From Solibacillus merdavium (GTDB lineage Bacteria > Bacillota > Bacilli > Bacillales_A > Planococcaceae), in NCBI RefSeq assembly GCF_014836935.1, contig NZ_JACSPW010000013.1, positions 49,153 through 113,152 on the forward strand: a stretch of 64,000 bases of DNA, given 5' to 3'. The notes beneath the pieces are model-generated. The model saw only the letters and a list, made by a program, of their open reading frames with translations, made no database searches and had not been told where the DNA came from. This document shows, one piece after another, positions 8,498 through 18,220 of the stretch (positions are counted from its first letter, which is position 1; every line of letters starts with the position of its first letter). A program made the translations under genes and the position numbers.

Positions 8498-10687
8498 ATG
8501 AAGAACAATAAAATTTACCTCCAGCTTTTTCTTATGTTTGTGGTGGCGACCGCAGTCATTTTAATTTTTACAAGTGGTAGTAGTTATTTTGGGAAAACAT
8601 TTAATGAATCACAAGATTTTAAGCGTGATTCGGAACGATTAGTATCCGAGCTTTCACAAAACTTATTTAATGTACCGACAGAACAAGATTTTGAAGGAGC
8701 CTTAACCGTTTCGGAAGAAGAAATTTATAGTTATCGTACACATTACGGTTCCCTGGCGGAGCAAATTCAAAATATTAAAGAGCAATATAAAGGTGACATA
8801 GAGGTAGCACAAGACTCGGATGTTATTGAAGTACTTGAGCAAGAGCGTGATTCAAAAATCGAGGATATTAGGAAAAATTTCGAAGACGATGACTATGTAA
8901 AGTCAAAAATAATCGCAATAAAGAAAAAAGCGATACAAGAAGAGTTGAAAAACATTAACAGCGAAAGAAAAAATACATTAAGTCAATATAGTCACTTCGC
9001 TTACGAATTTACAGATGAAAAAACGGGAGAAGTTTACCGTAATGGCGATGTCGATGAGCAGGCGGTCTTTGAGAATACGTTTAATAATGTAGGGAAAGAT
9101 TTCAATAGTAATTATACGATTCATTTTTCGGACCATGATAATCTAGGTATTATTAGAGACAGTTATACGCTTGACCGGGATTTAAAAAGTATTTCGGGTG
9201 TTGTGACGGTTCCAAAATCCTGGTTTGATAACTCGTATTTAGGAACAGACAAGAAAGCATTTAATATTATTAAATATATATATTATGGAATTGTTCTTGC
9301 AGGAATTATTAGCTTTGTATTATTAATGACTTATTTAGAACCAACGCGGGAGCACTTCAACCGGAAATTCCCACTGCGTGATCAATTTGAACGCTTACCG
9401 ATTGATATCCGTATTGTAGCAATGGTTATTGTTGCTTACTTCGCGATTATTACGAATGAGATGTTTATAAGATCTATTCAGTCACAAGTTTATATAACCG
9501 GTCGTTATAGTCAGATTATTGATTTATTCATAACGGGAATAATCAGTTTTGTGTTTATTGCCGCAGTTATTTTTATGATAGTTTCGATTGTGGAAAGTTT
9601 AAAGAACGAGCGAGATTTAGAAAAAATTTGGCCTCAAACTTTTTCTTCGCAAGTAGTAGACGCTGCAAAATCAATGTTTGAGAATCGATCTGTAGGGATG
9701 CAGTCGCTAATCTTACTTACTGTTGTGTTCCTTGGAGGATTTGGACTTGCAGTTGTGATGGCAACAGCAAGTGGAGGAGTATTTTTCTTTTATATGTTTT
9801 TATTTGTAGTGTTCTTTTTGCCAACACTTTATATTTTCATGCGCCGTATGGGCTACCTAAACCGTATTATGAAGCATACAGAAGATATGGCAAATGGACG
9901 CTTAACAAAGGATCTGAAAGTGAAGGGGAAATCTCCATTAGCAAGTCATGCACGAAATTTAAATGGTCTGCGTGAAGGTGTTCGTACTAGTATGAATGAG
10001 CAGGCTAAAAGTGAACAAATGAAAACAGAACTGATTACGAATGTAAGCCATGATCTGCGTACACCGTTAACTTCTATTATTACGTACACGGATTTACTGA
10101 AAAATCCATCGATTTCCGAGGAAGAACGCAGTAAGTATATTGGAATTTTAGATGCAAAATCGAATCGTTTAAAAACATTGATAGAGGATTTGTTTGAAGT
10201 ATCGAAAATGGCGAGTGGCAATATAGAAATTTCCAAGCAGCGCATCGATTTAGCCCAACTGTTGCAGCAGGCGGCTGGTGAGCATGGGGAAGATTTCGCG
10301 ACAGCAAATTTAGATTTACGTGTAAATATTTCGGAGCAGCCAATCTATGCTTATGTGGATGGGCAAAAGTGGTGGCGTGTAATCGATAATTTAATCGTCA
10401 ATGCTCGTAAGTATTCATTAGAAGGTACACGCGTTTACGTAAATTTAAAATTAGTTGACGGAAACGCAGAGTTAACGGTTAAAAATGTTGCAAAGTATGA
10501 GCTATATGAAGAGGCATCACAATTAATTGAACGCTTTAAACGTGCAGATACATCGCGTCATACAGAAGGCTCGGGGCTAGGCCTTGCGATTGCACAGTCA
10601 ATTGTTGACCTTCATGGTGGGCAGTTGGAAATAGCTGTAGATGGAGATCTTTTTAAAGTAACGGTTAGTGTTCAAACAGAAAAATAA
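8498..10687 (+). CDS. Multi-pass membrane sensor histidine kinase
   Basis: 729 aa, ATG at 8498 with GGAGG. After TM1 (about 7-29) comes an extracytoplasmic region of about 220 residues rich in coiled-coil helices (30-250), then four or more further membrane helices (about 255-445), a short HAMP-like linker, HisKA with the phosphorylated histidine in NVSHDLRTPLTS, and a HATPase domain with the N-box DNLIVNARKYS and G-box GSGLGLAIAQSIVDLHGG. The kinase core resembles the VanS-type group (LIEDLFEVSKMASGN). The large helical ectodomain plus polytopic module is unusual and gives no clear ligand. It pairs with the regulator at 7619-8311; a terminator-like stem follows at about 10695-10732. Confidence 0.93.
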   Translation: MKNNKIYLQLFLMFVVATAVILIFTSGSSYFGKTFNESQDFKRDSERLVSELSQNLFNVPTEQDFEGALTVSEEEIYSYRTHYGSLAEQIQNIKEQYKGDIEVAQDSDVIEVLEQERDSKIEDIRKNFEDDDYVKSKIIAIKKKAIQEELKNINSERKNTLSQYSHFAYEFTDEKTGEVYRNGDVDEQAVFENTFNNVGKDFNSNYTIHFSDHDNLGIIRDSYTLDRDLKSISGVVTVPKSWFDNSYLGTDKKAFNIIKYIYYGIVLAGIISFVLLMTYLEPTREHFNRKFPLRDQFERLPIDIRIVAMVIVAYFAIITNEMFIRSIQSQVYITGRYSQIIDLFITGIISFVFIAAVIFMIVSIVESLKNERDLEKIWPQTFSSQVVDAAKSMFENRSVGMQSLILLTVVFLGGFGLAVVMATASGGVFFFYMFLFVVFFLPTLYIFMRRMGYLNRIMKHTEDMANGRLTKDLKVKGKSPLASHARNLNGLREGVRTSMNEQAKSEQMKTELITNVSHDLRTPLTSIITYTDLLKNPSISEEERSKYIGILDAKSNRLKTLIEDLFEVSKMASGNIEISKQRIDLAQLLQQAAGEHGEDFATANLDLRVNISEQPIYAYVDGQKWWRVIDNLIVNARKYSLEGTRVYVNLKLVDGNAELTVKNVAKYELYEEASQLIERFKRADTSRHTEGSGLGLAIAQSIVDLHGGQLEIAVDGDLFKVTVSVQTEK

Positions 10688-10694
10688 ACAGAAG

Positions 10695-10732
10695 AAACTG
10701 CGGTGAGGGGATAAACCTTGCTGCAGTTTTTT
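10695..10732 (+). terminator. Probable terminator after the kinase gene
   Basis: AAACTGC (10695-10701) pairs with GCAGTTT (10723-10729) before a T-run; the inner loop is partly paired. The following 230 bases to the next gene hold no supported feature. Confidence 0.55.
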
Positions 10733-10965
10733 TGCAGTAGGGTGAGATATTAGAAAATATGGAAAGGATATTTGAAGAGTTCAGTAATATTTTAAAAGAA
10801 ATAAGTAACATATAGAACAGCTCACAGCGATATTGGAAGATAATTAAATATAGTAGAAAAGCCTAGGCTTGGAATGATTTTTATACAAATAATCTTCTTT
10901 ACTAACGTTAAAATGTTGAAATGTAGTAAAATAGCAACATTAAATATGTGAGGGGTTTAAGTATA

Positions 10966-12036
10966 ATGCGAATATTATTCGGCATCTTGGCGATAGCAAT
11001 ATATAGTGGTATTACGTTTTATCTCGGTTGGAATTTAAGGGCATGGCTACTGTCCATTCAGCAATTCCGCTGGCCAATAGTTTATTGGACATTTTTATTT
11101 TTTGTTTCTTACGGTTATTTTATAGGAAAGCTCCACCCATTATTGACGCCTTTAACAGTACTAGGTAGTTATTGGATGTTCTTTTTGCAGTATGGGCTGA
11201 TTCTATGTATTATAGCTAATCTGATAATTAAGTTTTCACCTCTTTCGACGAAAATGGTTGGAACAGGTGTTGTAGGTTTACTAGTCATTTTATTGATTGC
11301 AGGTACATATTTTGCATACTCTCCAGTAGTACGGAATGCTACTATTGAGATAAATAAGCCTGGAGAAGATATGCGCATTGTTATGGCATCGGATTTCCAC
11401 CTCGGTCTGTTATCCGGGACAGGACATTTAGAAAAATTTGTTAAGCTCTCCAATGAACAAAAACCGGATTTAGTGCTATTACCGGGAGATCTTGTTGATG
11501 ACAGTCCACAGCGCTTTATTAATAAAGGCATGGGGGAAGTGATGAAAAATCTTCAGGCAACATATGGTGTTTATGGAGTACCGGGAAATCATGAGTATTA
11601 TGGCAATGAAATTCCTGAATTTAAACAAGCAATGGCTGAATCGGATGTTCGTATTTTAATGGATGAAACAATTTTGGTGGATAATCGTTTTTATTTAACA
11701 GGACGTGAAGATTTAACAAATAAGAATCGGTTGGCATTAAATGAGCTACAGCCAGAAAATCAGGAACTTCCTTGGTTTGTTATGAATCATACGCCAATGG
11801 ATTTGGATGAGCCAGCTAATTTAGGTGTAGATTTTCACGTATCTGGACATACCCATCGAGGACAGATGTGGCCAAATCATTTCATAACGGAACGTATCTT
11901 TGAATTGGATTATGGTCATCGTCAAAAGGAACAAATGCATGCGCTTGTCTCAAGTGGCTTTGGATTCTGGGGGCCCCCTACACGTTTAGGGAGTCAATCC
12001 GAACTATGGGTAATTGATGTGAAATTTAGCGAATAA
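10966..12036 (+). CDS. Membrane-associated metallophosphoesterase (YkuE-like)
   Basis: ATG at 10966 with GAGGGG 9 bases upstream; an in-frame GTG at 10948 has no site. The 356-aa product has four N-terminal membrane helices (about 1-120) and then a calcineurin-like phosphoesterase domain with all five metal-ligand blocks: SDFHLG, GDLVDD, GNHEYY, NHTP and SGHTHRGQ. Relatives act at the outer face of the membrane or envelope on phosphate esters; the true substrate is unknown. It ends 23 bases before uppP, so the two are likely cotranscribed, which hints at a role with envelope lipid phosphates. Confidence 0.9.
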   Translation: MRILFGILAIAIYSGITFYLGWNLRAWLLSIQQFRWPIVYWTFLFFVSYGYFIGKLHPLLTPLTVLGSYWMFFLQYGLILCIIANLIIKFSPLSTKMVGTGVVGLLVILLIAGTYFAYSPVVRNATIEINKPGEDMRIVMASDFHLGLLSGTGHLEKFVKLSNEQKPDLVLLPGDLVDDSPQRFINKGMGEVMKNLQATYGVYGVPGNHEYYGNEIPEFKQAMAESDVRILMDETILVDNRFYLTGREDLTNKNRLALNELQPENQELPWFVMNHTPMDLDEPANLGVDFHVSGHTHRGQMWPNHFITERIFELDYGHRQKEQMHALVSSGFGFWGPPTRLGSQSELWVIDVKFSE

Positions 12037-12059
12037 TCGTTTGTAAAAGGAGCAAGTAT

Positions 12060-12884
12060 ATGGAATGGATAGAGCTATTAAAAGCTTTAATCTTAGGGTT
12101 TGTGGAAGGAATGACTGAGTTTGCGCCAGTTTCTTCAACAGGACATATGATTATTGTTGATGATATGTGGCTGCAGACGAAGGAATTTTTAGGGTCGGGT
12201 TCTGCCAATACGTTTAAAATTGTAATTCAGCTAGGGTCGATATTGGCAGTAGTTTTTGTAATGTGGAAACGCATTTTGAGCTTAGTCGGACTATATAAAA
12301 TGGAAGGGCAGCAATCGACCCGGTTTAATTTAGGGCATGTGCTAATCGGTATTATTCCAGCAGGAGTTTTTGGTCTGTTATTTGAAGATTTTATAGACGA
12401 AAATTTGTTCAGCATTAAAACAGTAATCATTGGGCTGATAATCGGAGCAATATTTATGATTATTGCTGATAAATTTGGACCTAAAAAACCTGCAATTACT
12501 TCTTTAGACAATATATCTTACAGTAAAGCCTTCAAAATTGGGGTTATTCAATGTTTGTCGCTTTGGCCAGGGTTTTCGCGTTCGGGATCGACCATTTCAG
12601 GAGGCGTCTTACTTGGGCTAGATCATAAAACAGCTGCAGATTTTACATTTATTATGGCGGTACCAATAATGGCTGGGGCAAGTGGTTTGTCACTTGTGAA
12701 AAACTGGGATCAAATTAATGCCGATCACTTTTCCTTTTATGCAGTAGGCTTTATAAGCGCATTTATATTTGCCCTTATTTCGATAAAGTTCTTTCTGAAG
12801 CTAATTTCCAAGGTAAAGCTCACACCCTTTGCAGTATATCGAATTGTATTGGCTTTAGTTTTAATTTTTATTCTATCTATATAA
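12060..12884 (+). CDS. uppP: Undecaprenyl-diphosphatase
   Basis: 274 aa, ATG at 12060 after AAGGAG. This polytopic BacA-type phosphatase converts undecaprenyl diphosphate to the monophosphate for reuse in peptidoglycan synthesis; some members raise bacitracin resistance. Both signature regions are present: EGMTEFAPVSSTGHM near residue 16 (glutamate-rich motif, Ala in place of the more usual Leu) and PGFSRSGSTISGG near 170. Eight hydrophobic segments are visible. It is translationally close to the upstream phosphoesterase. Confidence 0.95.
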   Translation: MEWIELLKALILGFVEGMTEFAPVSSTGHMIIVDDMWLQTKEFLGSGSANTFKIVIQLGSILAVVFVMWKRILSLVGLYKMEGQQSTRFNLGHVLIGIIPAGVFGLLFEDFIDENLFSIKTVIIGLIIGAIFMIIADKFGPKKPAITSLDNISYSKAFKIGVIQCLSLWPGFSRSGSTISGGVLLGLDHKTAADFTFIMAVPIMAGASGLSLVKNWDQINADHFSFYAVGFISAFIFALISIKFFLKLISKVKLTPFAVYRIVLALVLIFILSI

Positions 12885-12894
12885 TAATTCCATG

Positions 12895-12930
12895 GACGTC
12901 AAATATTTGTAATAATTTGGCGTCTTTTTG
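12895..12930 (+). terminator. Terminator after uppP
   Basis: GACGTCAAAT pairs with ATTTGGCGTC around an AT-rich loop and is followed by TTTTTG. Confidence 0.8.
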
Positions 12931-13009
12931 TCGAATTTTGAGGTGTGATATTAAGTAATTTAAATGGAGTGAATTAGGAAAACGATTCAAACATTTTAAA
13001 TGCAATTGG

Positions 13010-13041
13010 GGCATATTCTGAAAGAGGGTTCAGAATATGCC
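13010..13041. terminator. Hairpin at the 3' end of the AIM24-family gene
   Basis: GGCATATTCTG pairs perfectly with CAGAATATGCC. There is no strong T-run on either side, so it may be a weak terminator or an mRNA-stabilising 3' end. Confidence 0.5.
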
Positions 13042-13050
13042 TTGTTTATG

Positions 13051-13848
13051 CTATTTATTGAACATATCAAATAATCCGCCGATGCCGCCTTCTCCAGCAT
13101 CTTTACCGCCACCGCCTTGAGAAACTGGGGCAGCTGCGAACACGCGGCTAGCTAAACGGCTAAATGGCAATGACTGCACCCAGACTGTTCCTGGACCAGA
13201 TAGTGTGGCGAAGAATAAACCTTCTCCACCGAAAAGCGCTGTTTTAATACCGCGTACCATTTCGATATCGTAACGGACGTCTTGTGTCATCGCAACTAAA
13301 CATCCTGTATCAATACGCAATGTTTCGCCTGGCTGAAGTTTGCGTTCATAAATCGTTCCACCTGCGTGGACGAAAGCCATCCCATCTCCTTCAAGTTTCT
13401 GCATGATGAAACCTTCTCCACCGAAGAAGCCAGTTCCTAATTTTCGCTGGAATTCTACGCCTACTGAAACACCTTTTGCTGCAGCTAAAAATGCATCCTT
13501 TTGACAAATAATTTTGCCGTCTAATTGGCTTAAATCCATTGGAATAATTTTACCTGGATATGGTGAGGCGAAATAAACTTTACGTTTACTGGAGCCATTG
13601 TTCGTAAACATCGTCATGAACAAACTTTCGCCTGTGATTAATCGTTTTCCTGCACCTAGTAATTTCCCCATAAGACCAGAACCTTGGTTTGCAGATCCAT
13701 CGCCAAATACAGTTTCCATTTGAATCTGATCTTCCATCATCATTAAACTTCCTGCTTCAGCCACAACCGTTTCCTGAGGGTCGAGCTCTACTTCTACAAA
13801 CTGCATGTCATCTCCATGTAATACATAATCAATTTCGTGGTTTTTCAT
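13051..13848 (-). CDS. AIM24/TIGR00266-family protein
   Basis: Start chosen at the ATG at 13848 (AAGGGG at 8 bases); the ATG at 13854 lies only 2 bases from the site. About 265 aa. The protein has the family's tryptophan RNA-binding attenuator-like beta fold, with repeated glycine-rich segments ([34 protein letters not shown]) and a glycine-rich C-terminal tail. The biochemical function of bacterial members is unknown. It is cytosolic, with no signal peptide, and monocistronic, convergent with uppP. Confidence 0.88.
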   Translation of the reverse strand: MKNHEIDYVLHGDDMQFVEVELDPQETVVAEAGSLMMMEDQIQMETVFGDGSANQGSGLMGKLLGAGKRLITGESLFMTMFTNNGSSKRKVYFASPYPGKIIPMDLSQLDGKIICQKDAFLAAAKGVSVGVEFQRKLGTGFFGGEGFIMQKLEGDGMAFVHAGGTIYERKLQPGETLRIDTGCLVAMTQDVRYDIEMVRGIKTALFGGEGLFFATLSGPGTVWVQSLPFSRLASRVFAAAPVSQGGGGKDAGEGGIGGLFDMFNK

Positions 13849-14108
13849 ATACATATCCCCTTAATAAACTAAATTTATTTACAACATACATACGCTTATA
13901 AGTTTCAAAAGTTTCAAAGTAACGGAAATATATTGGGCAAATTTTTAAGCAAATTAATAATTAACGGGATTGATAGGTTGTCTCATTTTGATTCATCTAC
14001 CCTAGCATTTGTCGGAATTTTATGTATATTCTTTCGTAGAAAAAAAGGGTATAAAGTAGAAAATGTCGAATCATATAAAGGGAAAACTAGAATTTGTGAG
14101 GTGGGGTA

Positions 14109-15590
14109 ATGAAACTGTTAAATTTTATTGGTGGAGAGTGGATGGAAGATACTTCATTGCAAACAATGTCTGTGATAAATCCTGCAAATGGTGAACAGTT
14201 AGGAACAATACCACTTTCGACAAAATTTCAAGTCGAATTAGCTGCACAAAAGGCGAAAGAGGCACAAAAAGAGTGGGCACTTGTCCCAGCACCAAAGCGT
14301 GCCGATTATTTATATGAAATTGCATTTAAATTAAAAGAGAAAAAAGAACATCTGGCACAAACGCTGACAAAAGAGATGGGCAAAGTAATCGAAGAAGCAC
14401 GTGGCGAAGTACAGGAAGGTATTGATATGGCACTGTATATGGCGGCTGAAGGGAGACGTTTGTTTGGTGAAACTGTTCCTTCGGAGTTGCCAAATAAATT
14501 TGCGATGAGTGTGCGTGCACCAATTGGGGTAGCGGGGCTGATTACACCGTGGAATTTCCCTATTGCGATTGCAACATGGAAGGCTTTCCCAGCTCTTGTG
14601 GCAGGCAATACGGTTGTATGGAAGCCTTCAAACGAAACGCCTTTTATGGCATATGAATTAGCTAAAATCTTTGAAGAGGTAGGGTTACCGCCAGGCGTTG
14701 TAAACGTAGTATTTGGCTCTGGACCTACAGTCGGTACTGCAATGGTTGAGCATCCGGACATACGCATTATTTCCTTTACGGGCTCTACAACCACAGGAAG
14801 CAAAGTAGCGGAGCTTGGCGGAAAACATTTGAAAAAAGTATCGCTTGAAATGGGCGGGAAAAATGCAGTCATCGTGATGGATGATGCAAACTTAGACTTA
14901 GCATTGGAAGGCATTTTATGGAGTGCGTTTGGCACGGCCGGTCAGCGTTGTACAGCATGTAGCCGCGTTATCGTGCATAAAGATGTAAAACAGGAGTTAG
15001 AGCAACGTCTTGTGGAGGCAACTAAGCAACTGACAATTGGTGACGGACTGGATCCAACAATCAAAATAGGACCAGTCATTAATAAGGCAGCACTCGAAAA
15101 AATTAACCATTACGTCCAAATAGGCAAGCAGCAAGGGGCAAACTTACTTATAGGTGGAGAAATATTAACTGACGGTGACTTGGCGAAAGGCTACTATTAT
15201 GCACCTACGATTTTCACCGATGTGGAGGCAACGAGTATATTGGCACAGGAGGAGATATTTGGTCCTGTCGTTAGCATCATTGAGGTTAGTAGTTTAGAAG
15301 AAGCAATTGAAGTTAACAACAATGTGAAGTTTGGCTTATCAAGCTCAATATTCTCACAGGATGTAAATAAAATATTCAAAGCACAGCAATTACTTGATAC
15401 AGGTATTGTGTATGTAAATGCTGGAACAACAGGAGCTGAAATCCACTTGCCGTTTGGAGGTACTAAAGGTACTGGAAATGGACATCGTGATTCAGGGCAA
15501 GCCGCACTTGATGTCTATACGGAATGGAAGAGCATTTACGTTGATTACAGTGGAAAGCTGCAACGTGCTCAAATCGATAATAACGCGTGA
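14109..15590 (+). CDS. Aldehyde dehydrogenase, probable 2-aminoadipate semialdehyde dehydrogenase
   Basis: 493 aa, ATG at 14109 behind GAGGTGGGG. It is a full-length NAD(P)-dependent aldehyde dehydrogenase with the substrate-entry block TPWNFPIAIATWK, NAD-binding FTGSTTTG, general-base Glu247 in LEMGGKNA and nucleophile Cys281 in GQRCTAC. The C-terminal block NAGTTGAEIHLPFGG followed by a bridging tail recalls the ALDH7-like enzymes of lysine catabolism. Followed by lysine 6-dehydrogenase, it most plausibly oxidises the 2-aminoadipate 6-semialdehyde (or its cyclic imine form) to 2-aminoadipate. Family assignment is firm; substrate comes from context. It is the first gene of the lysine operon. 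Confidence 0.9.
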   Translation: MKLLNFIGGEWMEDTSLQTMSVINPANGEQLGTIPLSTKFQVELAAQKAKEAQKEWALVPAPKRADYLYEIAFKLKEKKEHLAQTLTKEMGKVIEEARGEVQEGIDMALYMAAEGRRLFGETVPSELPNKFAMSVRAPIGVAGLITPWNFPIAIATWKAFPALVAGNTVVWKPSNETPFMAYELAKIFEEVGLPPGVVNVVFGSGPTVGTAMVEHPDIRIISFTGSTTTGSKVAELGGKHLKKVSLEMGGKNAVIVMDDANLDLALEGILWSAFGTAGQRCTACSRVIVHKDVKQELEQRLVEATKQLTIGDGLDPTIKIGPVINKAALEKINHYVQIGKQQGANLLIGGEILTDGDLAKGYYYAPTIFTDVEATSILAQEEIFGPVVSIIEVSSLEEAIEVNNNVKFGLSSSIFSQDVNKIFKAQQLLDTGIVYVNAGTTGAEIHLPFGGTKGTGNGHRDSGQAALDVYTEWKSIYVDYSGKLQRAQIDNNA

Positions 15591-15728
15591 CTTTTCGCAT
15601 AGCGCGAATCGTCATATATTACTTTATCTTCATTCAAGCAGTTCCTGAATGAGATAGCTTCCGGAGGATGTCAAAGAACGCAATTATGCTGAAGTGTAAT
15701 TGACTATACAAACAAAGGGGATGTTTAC

Positions 15729-16901
15729 ATGAAAGTAGTAGTGCTGGGTGCTGGTTTGATGGGGAAAGAAATTGCACGCGATTTAGTCGATAGTAAAGAA
15801 GTAGAAACAGTATATTTAGCAGATTTATCAATCGAAAATGCGAAAGAATTCGTCGATACTTTAAATACAAAAAAAGTAGAGGTTGTACAGCTGGACGCAG
15901 ATTGTGATGAAGATTTGCGTGAGGTAATGGGGCGTGGAAATGTAGTTATTAATGCATTGTTCTATACATTCAACGAACGCGTAGCAAAGGCTGCAATTGA
16001 TGTAGGGGTTCATTCGGTTGATTTAGGCGGTCATATAGGCGGCATTACTGAATCGATTTTTCAGTTAAATAATTTGGCTGCTGAAAAAGGTGTGACAATT
16101 ATTCCGGATTTAGGAGTAGCACCCGGAATGGTAAATATTCTAGCAGGATATGGTGCAACGAAGCTTGATACGGTAGACTCAATCAAATTATACGTAGGTG
16201 GCATTCCAACAGAGCCGAAGCCACCGCTGCATTATACTCGTGTATTTTCTTTGGATGGTGTATTCGACCACTATACAGAGCCATCTAAAATGATTCAAAA
16301 AGGCATTTTAGCTGAGGTGGAATCTTTAACAGGCATTGAGCCAATCTACTTTGATGAGTTTGGTGTACTTGAGGCGTTTTATACATCGGGGGGAATTTCG
16401 ACTTTATACAAAACCTTCCCGAATGTAAAGACATTAGAATACAAAACAATCCGCTATAAAGGTCATGCTGAAAAGTTCAAATTACTAGCCGAGTTAGGTT
16501 TCCTAGATAAAAACAATACTGTAGAAGCTGGTGGGCAGGAAGTAAATGTTCGAGAAGTAACAAAAGAAGTATTGAAGAAAAAATTGGATTTAGGCAAGAA
16601 AACGGACGCTGTATTGTTGCGTGCGATTATTTCAGGGGAAAAGTCAGAAGAACAAATTACGTACGAGTATGAAATGGTAGTACGCAAAGATTTAGAGAAA
16701 AATGTAACGGCAATGGCACGTGCGACAGCCAATACAATTTCAGTCGTGGCGCAAATGGTTGGCAATGGGATGATTACAGAGCGTGGTGTAATTGCTCCAG
16801 AATCAGTAGTACCAGGCCGTGAATTCATTAAGGAAATGGCAAAGCGTGGTGTCGACATTAAAGAAACATCACATCGTTCTTCAATGATTGTTAAATGGTA
16901 G
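15729..16901 (+). CDS. lysDH: L-lysine 6-dehydrogenase (saccharopine dehydrogenase family)
   Basis: 390 aa, ATG at 15729 with AAAGGGG. The N-terminal Rossmann motif VVLGAGLMGKEIARDL and the blocks VNALFYTFNE, VHSVDLGGHIG and IIPDLGVAPGM closely follow the Geobacillus lysine 6-dehydrogenase sequence as I remember it, as does YKTIRYKGHAEKFKLL. The enzyme oxidatively deaminates the epsilon-amino group of L-lysine with NAD+, giving 2-aminoadipate semialdehyde, the substrate of the upstream dehydrogenase. The stop codon forms part of the ribosome binding site of the next gene, so translation is probably coupled. Homospermidine synthase or saccharopine reductase are less likely alternatives. Confidence 0.88.
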   Translation: MKVVVLGAGLMGKEIARDLVDSKEVETVYLADLSIENAKEFVDTLNTKKVEVVQLDADCDEDLREVMGRGNVVINALFYTFNERVAKAAIDVGVHSVDLGGHIGGITESIFQLNNLAAEKGVTIIPDLGVAPGMVNILAGYGATKLDTVDSIKLYVGGIPTEPKPPLHYTRVFSLDGVFDHYTEPSKMIQKGILAEVESLTGIEPIYFDEFGVLEAFYTSGGISTLYKTFPNVKTLEYKTIRYKGHAEKFKLLAELGFLDKNNTVEAGGQEVNVREVTKEVLKKKLDLGKKTDAVLLRAIISGEKSEEQITYEYEMVVRKDLEKNVTAMARATANTISVVAQMVGNGMITERGVIAPESVVPGREFIKEMAKRGVDIKETSHRSSMIVKW

Positions 16902-16911
16902 GAGTGATTTT

Positions 16912-18102
16912 ATGAACTTCGAGTTTACTGAAGAGCATACACTTTTACGTAAAACAGTGCGGCAATTTGTCGACAATGAAATTATCCCATATATTGCAGA
17001 TTGGGAAATAAATGGTGGATTTGATCCTAAAGTATGGGAGCGTCTAGCTGAGCTTGGGCTGATGGGAGTTTGTGTTCCTGAAAAATACGGCGGGGCTGGA
17101 ATGGATTATAACTCGCTTGCGATAGTATGTGAAGAGTTGGAGCGGGGGGATACAGCTTTTCGTACGGCTGTTTCTGTGCATACAGGTCTCAACAGCATGA
17201 CGCTTATGCAATGGGGAACAAATACCCAAAAGGAAAAATATTTAATACCCCAGGCAAAGGGTGAGAAAATTGGTGCATTTGGCTTAACAGAACCTGGTGC
17301 AGGGTCTGATGTGGCTGCGATGTCCGCCTTTGCCAAACGGGATGGGGACTATTATATTTTGAATGGGCAAAAAACATGGATTTCATTATGTGATATTGCG
17401 GATCACTTCATCGTTTTTGCCTATACAGACAAGGAAAAGGCACATCACGGTATGTCCGCTTTTATCGTGGAGCGGGAATGGGCTGGCTTTAGCTCAAAGG
17501 CGATTAAAGGAAAGTACGGCATTCGGGCAGGCAATACAGGCGAGCTGTTTTTTGATGATGTGAAAATTCCGGTTGCCAATTTATTAGGTGAAGAAGGGGA
17601 AGGGTTTAAAATTGCCATGTCCGCCCTTGATAATGGACGCTTTACTGTAGCAGCAGGTGCAGTTGGTCTAATTCAGGCTTGTATCGAGGCCAGTGTGAAG
17701 TACTGCAAGGAACGTGAAACTTTTGGAAAGCCAATCGGTGAGCATCAGTTAGTCGGTCAAATGCTTGCAAAGATGGAAGCAGGCTATGAAATGAGTAAAC
17801 TTCTTGTATACAGGGTTGGTGAGCTGAAAAACAAAGGCGTGCGGAATACCCGTGAGACTTCTCTCGCAAAATGGCAAGCATGTGATTTTGCAAATAAAGC
17901 AGCAGATGACGCTGTACAAATTCATGGGGCATATGGTTATTCCGATGAGTATCCAGTAGCTCGCTATTTGCGAAATTCAAAAGCACCTGTTATATATGAA
18001 GGAACGCGGGAAATTCATACAATTATGCAAGCTGATTATGTACTCGGGAAACGCAACGATAAAAAACTGCGCTGTATGCTGCCTAGCTGGCCGTTTGAAT
18101 AA
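16912..18102 (+). CDS. Acyl-CoA dehydrogenase, possibly acting on glutaryl-CoA
   Basis: ATG at 16912, 10 bases after lysDH, with AGGAGTG overlapping the previous stop; 396 aa. All three acyl-CoA dehydrogenase domains are visible: an N-terminal helical part, the FAD-contacting TEPGAGSDVAAM beta domain with KTWISL, and a C-terminal bundle with the catalytic glutamate in IYEGTREIH (Glu363). It also has the RETFGKPIGEHQ and IHGAYGYSDEYPV signatures. In a lysine operon this enzyme would fit the glutaryl-CoA step that follows aminoadipate breakdown, but the sequence does not show the classic GcdH pattern, so the substrate is inferred. A terminator follows. Confidence 0.88.
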   Translation: MNFEFTEEHTLLRKTVRQFVDNEIIPYIADWEINGGFDPKVWERLAELGLMGVCVPEKYGGAGMDYNSLAIVCEELERGDTAFRTAVSVHTGLNSMTLMQWGTNTQKEKYLIPQAKGEKIGAFGLTEPGAGSDVAAMSAFAKRDGDYYILNGQKTWISLCDIADHFIVFAYTDKEKAHHGMSAFIVEREWAGFSSKAIKGKYGIRAGNTGELFFDDVKIPVANLLGEEGEGFKIAMSALDNGRFTVAAGAVGLIQACIEASVKYCKERETFGKPIGEHQLVGQMLAKMEAGYEMSKLLVYRVGELKNKGVRNTRETSLAKWQACDFANKAADDAVQIHGAYGYSDEYPVARYLRNSKAPVIYEGTREIHTIMQADYVLGKRNDKKLRCMLPSWPFE

Positions 18103-18111
18103 TAGAGTGGG

Positions 18112-18145
18112 GCGAAAGGGTTTATATGGACCTTTCGCTTTTTTT
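18112..18145 (+). terminator. Terminator of the lysine operon
   Basis: GCGAAAGG pairs with CCTTTCGC around a 10-base loop, followed by a run of seven Ts. Confidence 0.85.
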
Positions 18146-18220
18146 AGTGTAAAAATTGTAAAATACAGTAAAATGTTGAGGTGGGAGTTCATTATTAGAA
18201 CTAAGTAGTAAGGGAGAGTA

